Part shown: positions 8,600 through 11,895 of the stretch, piece by piece
Numbering within the stretch: position 1 is the first letter of the stretch
How the letters are laid out: every line of letters starts with the position of its first letter
NCBI GenBank assembly: GCA_013365365.1
Contig: JABVXU010001026.1
Coordinates: 1-11,895 of the forward strand
From: Cruorifilaria tuberocauda
Taxonomy: Eukaryota; Nematoda; Chromadorea; Rhabditida; Onchocercidae
Reading direction: 5' to 3'
Length of the DNA stretch: 11,895 nucleotides
Notes under the pieces: model-generated
Database searches by the model: none
Told to the model about the DNA's origin: nothing
The model's input: only the letters and a program-made list of their open reading frames with translations
Made by a program: the position numbers and the translations under genes

Positions 8600-9374
8600 G
8601 TAAATATGTTAAAATATCAATTAAAAAATTTTCGATTTTAGATGAATGAAATTAATTGTTGATAAATGGTATCAATTAATAGAAATTAAATGAAAATAAT
8701 CATGATTATTGATTATTATAAAAAATAAATAAGTGAATAGTTATGATTATTTACTATCATAATGAATATTAATTAAGATAATCGTGATTATTAGTTAGTA
8801 TAACAAATCTCAACTTCAATTCAATATCGTATCATTATTCATTTGCAGTAATCAATATCACTTAATTAACCTGTTAATTTTTTGCTTATTTAATTAAACA
8901 TCTCTAATTCCATTTGCACCGTTTATCGACCTTATTTTTAATTGTGATTTTCGGTTCATAAACCGGTTTTGCATAGTTTAAAATAAATAACTTCAATTTT
9001 TAATTACAATCAACATATTCTGATTGCAATTAGCAAATTATGATACGGTAGATTTGTATGTTTCGACTGGTTAAATTAATTTTTACTGATTAAACTCGAC
9101 TGATTAAATTGATTTTTATTGATTAATTTTGATTGATTAAGTTGTTAATTAAAAGTACAGGACAGATTTTTGATAGTTTTTTAATTTATTTAATAGCACA
9201 TCTGTTAACTTATATTATTTGTATTTTAATATCAGAAATTTCATTTTGTATAATATCGAATCGAAAATAACTAATCAATTATCAGTTTCTATTAAAATGA
9301 AAACAAGTAAGAGTAACACAAAATTAAAGTAATGTAGAAATTTTGTAATAGAAATAAAATAAAACTGAAAATTA
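8600..9374. other. AT-rich intergenic DNA, no gene seen
   Basis: No splice-bounded coding segment or recognisable product was found on either strand. The only structure is a 33-bp repeat at 9064-9129 (listed separately) and loosely repeated ATGATTATT motifs at about 8700-8790. Confidence 0.55.
9064..9129. repeat. 33-bp tandem repeat, two copies
   Basis: Copies at 9064-9096 and 9097-9129 both run CGACTG.TTAAATT.ATTTT and then TA.TGATTAA. A partial third copy may follow (TTGATTGATTAAG). Confidence 0.6.
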
Positions 9375-9669
9375 GTTTAATATATGAATTTCGTCTATAA
9401 ATAGAATATCTTTTGCATTTAAAGTAGTAAGAACTGTAGCTAAATCTTCAGCTCTGTTGAGTAAAGGACCAGAAGTTGCACGAAAACTGACCTAAGGTCT
9501 GTGCTAAGGTTGTTTTATCAAGTCCTGGGACACCAATAGAATGTGATCCAAGGCTTCAGTGCTTATCTGTGCAGCGTTTATAAACATGCTTAAATTTTTT
9601 ATTAAGCCTTTTTTGTCCTGTAAAATCTTCAAACCTCTCTGGCCTGATATTTAAATTGCATGCGTCTTC
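9375..9669 (-). pseudogene. ruvB: Wolbachia-like ruvB fragment (nuclear insertion, frameshifted)
   Basis: RuvB is the bacterial AAA+ motor of Holliday-junction branch migration; animals have no bacterial-type copy. Minus-strand pieces of its N-terminal third appear in the right order in shifted frames. About 9603-9669 reads NLNIRPERFEDFTGQKRL. 9535-9596 reads NLSMFINAAQISTEALDHIL. 9484-9534 reads GVPGLDKTTLAQ, a damaged Walker A motif where RuvB has GPPGLGKTT. 9375-9482 reads [14 protein letters not shown] and then [12 protein letters not shown], the Walker B region where RuvB has LFIDEIHRLN. At least three frame breaks, loss of the segment between LAQ and RATSGP, and absence of the rest of the gene show it is non-functional. 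The rickettsial style of the sequence and the nematode context point to transfer from a Wolbachia endosymbiont. Confidence 0.85.
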
Positions 9670-9718
9670 AGCGTTGCATGATTTCAATTTCATAATATTT
9701 ATTATGATTATTTTGATT

Positions 9719-9786
9719 AAAATTGCGTCATTTATTTATTATGATTATCACTCATTAGTGATAATCATAATAAATGACGCAATTTT
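9719..9786. repeat. Strong DNA hairpin beside the ruvB fragment
   Basis: Two arms of about 30 bases (9719-9752 and 9757-9786) are reverse complements around a CATT loop, with a single 4-base bulge in the left arm. The innermost stem is TATTATGATTATCACT paired with AGTGATAATCATAATA; the outer stem is AAAATTGCGTCATTTAT paired with AAATGACGCAATTTT. It begins 50 bases from the end of the ruvB homology. It could be a terminal piece of a small palindromic element or a replication or repair product. Confidence 0.85.
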
Positions 9787-9789
9787 TGT

Positions 9790-10230
9790 AATGAATAGAA
9801 AAAGTGAAATTGTGAAATTTAGTAATTCGAACTTGTTAATGATTAATAATCAGGTAATAATTACTTCAGTAGTGGTGGAACAAATGATTTTTTCATAAGA
9901 TAAATAATTATCATAAAAGTATTTTTTATATTAAATTCAGCCTGGAAAATCTCGGTGTAATTCAGGATAAAATTATAAAAAAACTTACTATGACTTAATA
10001 TTACAATTAATTTTGCCGTTTAAAATATTTCTTACACTAAATACTTAAGATATCACGAAATACGATTATAAGAATGGATAAGGTTTTTTGGTACAATAAC
10101 CGGATGACATCGATTAACTAACCGGAATCGGTTGATATGAAAAACAATTATTACACAAGTCTGAACAATGGATGAATAAGGTATATTTATCGGAAAAAAA
10201 AACGATATTAACTTTTAATGAAAATATCTG
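9790..10230. other. Unassigned DNA, no gene seen
   Basis: No coding segment could be supported. A slightly GC-richer patch at 10101-10140 contains the inverted repeat AACCG-GAAT-CGGTT. Confidence 0.5.
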
Positions 10231-10308
10231 ATATCCTGATTAGTAGCCGAATTAAAATATCCTGATTAGTAACCGAATTAAAATATCCTGATTAGTAACC
10301 GAATTGAA
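10231..10308. repeat. 26-bp tandem repeat, three copies
   Basis: Units at 10231-10256, 10257-10282 and 10283-10308 share ATATCCTGATTAGTA and CCGAATT. They differ at one internal base (G/A) and near the end of the last unit, so the array is young. Confidence 0.95.
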
Positions 10309-11137
10309 CTTTGATATTCCGGCAGTCACGCATATCATAAACAAACGATCTGTACTGATAAGTTTATTCCGATACGAATAACTGTCACAAATTTAAAATG
10401 AACAACAATTGATACTGCTTACTTTATATTAGCAACAAAATTTAATCATCAAATAAAAATACTTTTGTTCTTTTTTAAAATGATTTTTTATTGATTATAT
10501 TTATTAATTTTACTTACTGATTATAAATTTCAATCACAGATTTTAAATATTATTTTATTTTATCATGCGGAAAAAAAACTTTATTCAAAATTAAAATTAA
10601 CTTATCTAAATTTCATAATTAAATTTTAAGGCTATAGTAAAAAAAAAAGTATTTTATAGTTGGGAAAAAATGCAAAAAAAATCATATTATGATCATATTA
10701 TTACCTTAATTCAAATCTTTTTTTTTCTTTTCTAATAATCGAAAAAAATAATTTAAAATTAAATTTATCAAATAATTTCGAAAACTATCTCAATTCCAAA
10801 AGTAAAATAAAATTAAAAATTTTGTTAGCATAAATGATTGGAAACAAGTTTATTATTACCATTGGAAAATTAAATCATTCATATATTTGATCGAATTTTT
10901 CATAATTTTACTAATATTATAAATTTTGCATTGTTAATAAATTATCATTATTGTTTACTTTTCGGTTTTCTTATTGTTGCAGTATTCTGCTTGCTGCTCC
11001 CCTTACTGTTGCTTTTTATTTGTTATTGCTTATTGTTATTGTTTATTGTTGCTCGAATTTTTTTTTTTTTATATTGTTGTTACAAATAGAAAAAGAATTC
11101 CAATACTATTTGATGATGATCACGTTTCTTATCATTA
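10309..11137. other. AT-rich DNA downstream of the right-hand gene, no gene seen
   Basis: This is the presumed 3' UTR and intergenic DNA of the minus-strand gene ending at 11138. It has many poly-A/T runs. Open frames on the plus strand at 10951-11162 are low-complexity (Leu, Tyr, Phe) and antisense to the 3' UTR. Confidence 0.5.
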
Positions 11138-11312
11138 TTATCTTTGCGATACGGTAGCATAAATTCGATGACAAGCGACCATACCCGTTTTAGTATCACG
11201 AACCAATTCGATAAGTTTCTTTTTTGATAGATTATTGATTGGATGATCAAATAATCGAGCTGTTATAACTAATGGAATTCTCTGAAATTCTATTATATCA
11301 ATTTCATCCAAA
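11138..11312 (-). CDS. Last exon of an unidentified gene (partial, continues off the right edge)
   Basis: A minus-strand open segment has codon composition well above the AT background. It follows a long T tract ending CAAATAG and ends with TAA at 11138-11140. After one base completing a split codon it encodes 57 residues, including LDEIDIIEFQRIPLVITARL, FDHPINNLSKKKLIELVRDT and VACHRIYATVSQR. I do not recognise the protein. It looks soluble: a hydrophobic strand (IPLVITARLF) and then a likely amphipathic helix (NLSKKKLIELVRD). An internal ATTTCAG could act as an alternative acceptor and CGG|GTATGG as an alternative donor, but the reading frame looks coding on both sides of each. It is on the same strand as IFT46 but about 4.7 kb away, so a shared operon is unlikely. 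Confidence 0.55.
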
Positions 11313-11748
11313 CTATTTGAAAAAAAAAAAAAAGAGATAATAAGAGATAAATATTTGAATCTGTAACTTATTAACGTGTAAGTATTCTCGCGTGATATTT
11401 ACTTTTCTTTACGTGAACATTTTAGTATATTTAAATCTTTATTGAATTGAAATTTTTTTTGATCCAAATAGCTTTTTTTTATTTTTTGATAGATTATTGA
11501 TTGGATGGATTTTTAATTTTGATAAATTTCAATATCAGCAAAAATATTTTTATGTATTTAAAATTTTATCGAGATTTTATAAAATTTTAAATTATTCAAA
11601 TTTTTAGCATAAAGCATATCTTAAGTTGTTCGATCTCATTTTGAAGCTAAAAAAAATACTACTAATGAAAGAATATTGAATTCGCGTTTTTATTGTAAAT
11701 GAAAAAAAAGTAAAAGTAAAACTTAAAGTAGAAGTTAAAATTTCCTAC

Positions 11749-11873
11749 CAAATTGATGGTTTAAACTTTTTATAAAAAAAACAATCTTGGTTTTTTATCT
11801 TTCTCCTTTACGTTACAATAAATTTAATAAAATGAATTAAAATTCAATACTTGTTTGAAATATTCGTGCCCTT
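11749..11873 (-). CDS. Possible upstream exons of the unidentified gene (speculative)
   Basis: Two very small candidate exons fit the phase of the last exon. 11749-11765 (17 nt, TTTAAACCATCAATTTG, donor GTAGGA) follows a T-rich tract ending ATAAAAAG. 11851-11873 encodes GHEYFKQ before a GTATTG donor. Joined, they would read GHEYFKQ, then FKPSI, then a split Cys leading into LDEIDI. Exons this small are rare, and the right one has other open frames reaching the window edge. Confidence 0.2.
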
Positions 11874-11895
11874 CTTTTTACAACAACAATATGTA

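Noticed and set aside
9656..9898. 80-codon plus-strand open frame
   Set aside because: It runs from antisense of the ruvB fragment through the hairpin, so its open length comes from the palindrome; no family resemblance.
9930..9960. Short GC-richer patch near the ruvB fragment, considered as a second Wolbachia piece
   Set aside because: Too short to match any gene; no frame gives a recognisable bacterial motif.
10951..11162. Plus-strand Leu/Tyr/Cys-rich open frames
   Set aside because: Low-complexity TTATTGTTG-type DNA antisense to the 3' end of the minus-strand gene.
1..11895. A novel bacterial-type defence, CRISPR or operon system
   Set aside because: No intact prokaryotic genes, spacer arrays or ribosome-binding-site-led gene strings exist here; the only bacterial material is the broken ruvB fragment.

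Overview
The window is eukaryotic and very AT-rich. Its genes have many short exons, GT..AG introns and acceptors of the TTTTAG or TTTNCAG type. The one confidently identified gene encodes the cilium protein IFT46, called DYF-6 in nematodes. A short broken piece of a Wolbachia-like ruvB gene lies in the same DNA. Together these suggest a nematode, most likely a filarial one whose lineage carries or once carried Wolbachia. I cannot name the species.

Layout. Positions 1-1445 are AT-rich DNA with a 113-bp tandem duplication. Positions 1446-6402 (minus strand) hold the IFT46 gene. I resolve it into eight coding exons whose phases join without a stop, giving a 323-residue protein. The C-terminal four exons are certain by family resemblance. 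The first four rest on splice sites and phase. Its introns contain a large CAA-type microsatellite, a 49-bp duplication and a CT microsatellite. Positions 6403-9374 are upstream DNA with several tandem repeats, a GA microsatellite and, about 2.1 kb from the IFT46 start codon, a perfect RFX-type X-box palindrome. RFX (DAF-19) is the known activator of ciliary genes in nematodes, so this site may matter for IFT46.

Positions 9375-9669 (minus strand) hold the degraded ruvB fragment, split by frameshifts and followed closely by a strong DNA hairpin. Positions 9790-11137 hold a 26-bp repeat present three times and otherwise nothing I can call. Positions 11138-11312 (minus strand) are the likely last exon of a second gene that runs off the right edge. 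I do not recognise its product.

No prokaryotic operon, CRISPR array, tRNA, rRNA or intact transposon was seen. The most interesting points are the Wolbachia-to-nucleus transfer, the distal X-box, and the unidentified gene with a 26-bp piece of its last exon repeated in the adjoining intron.
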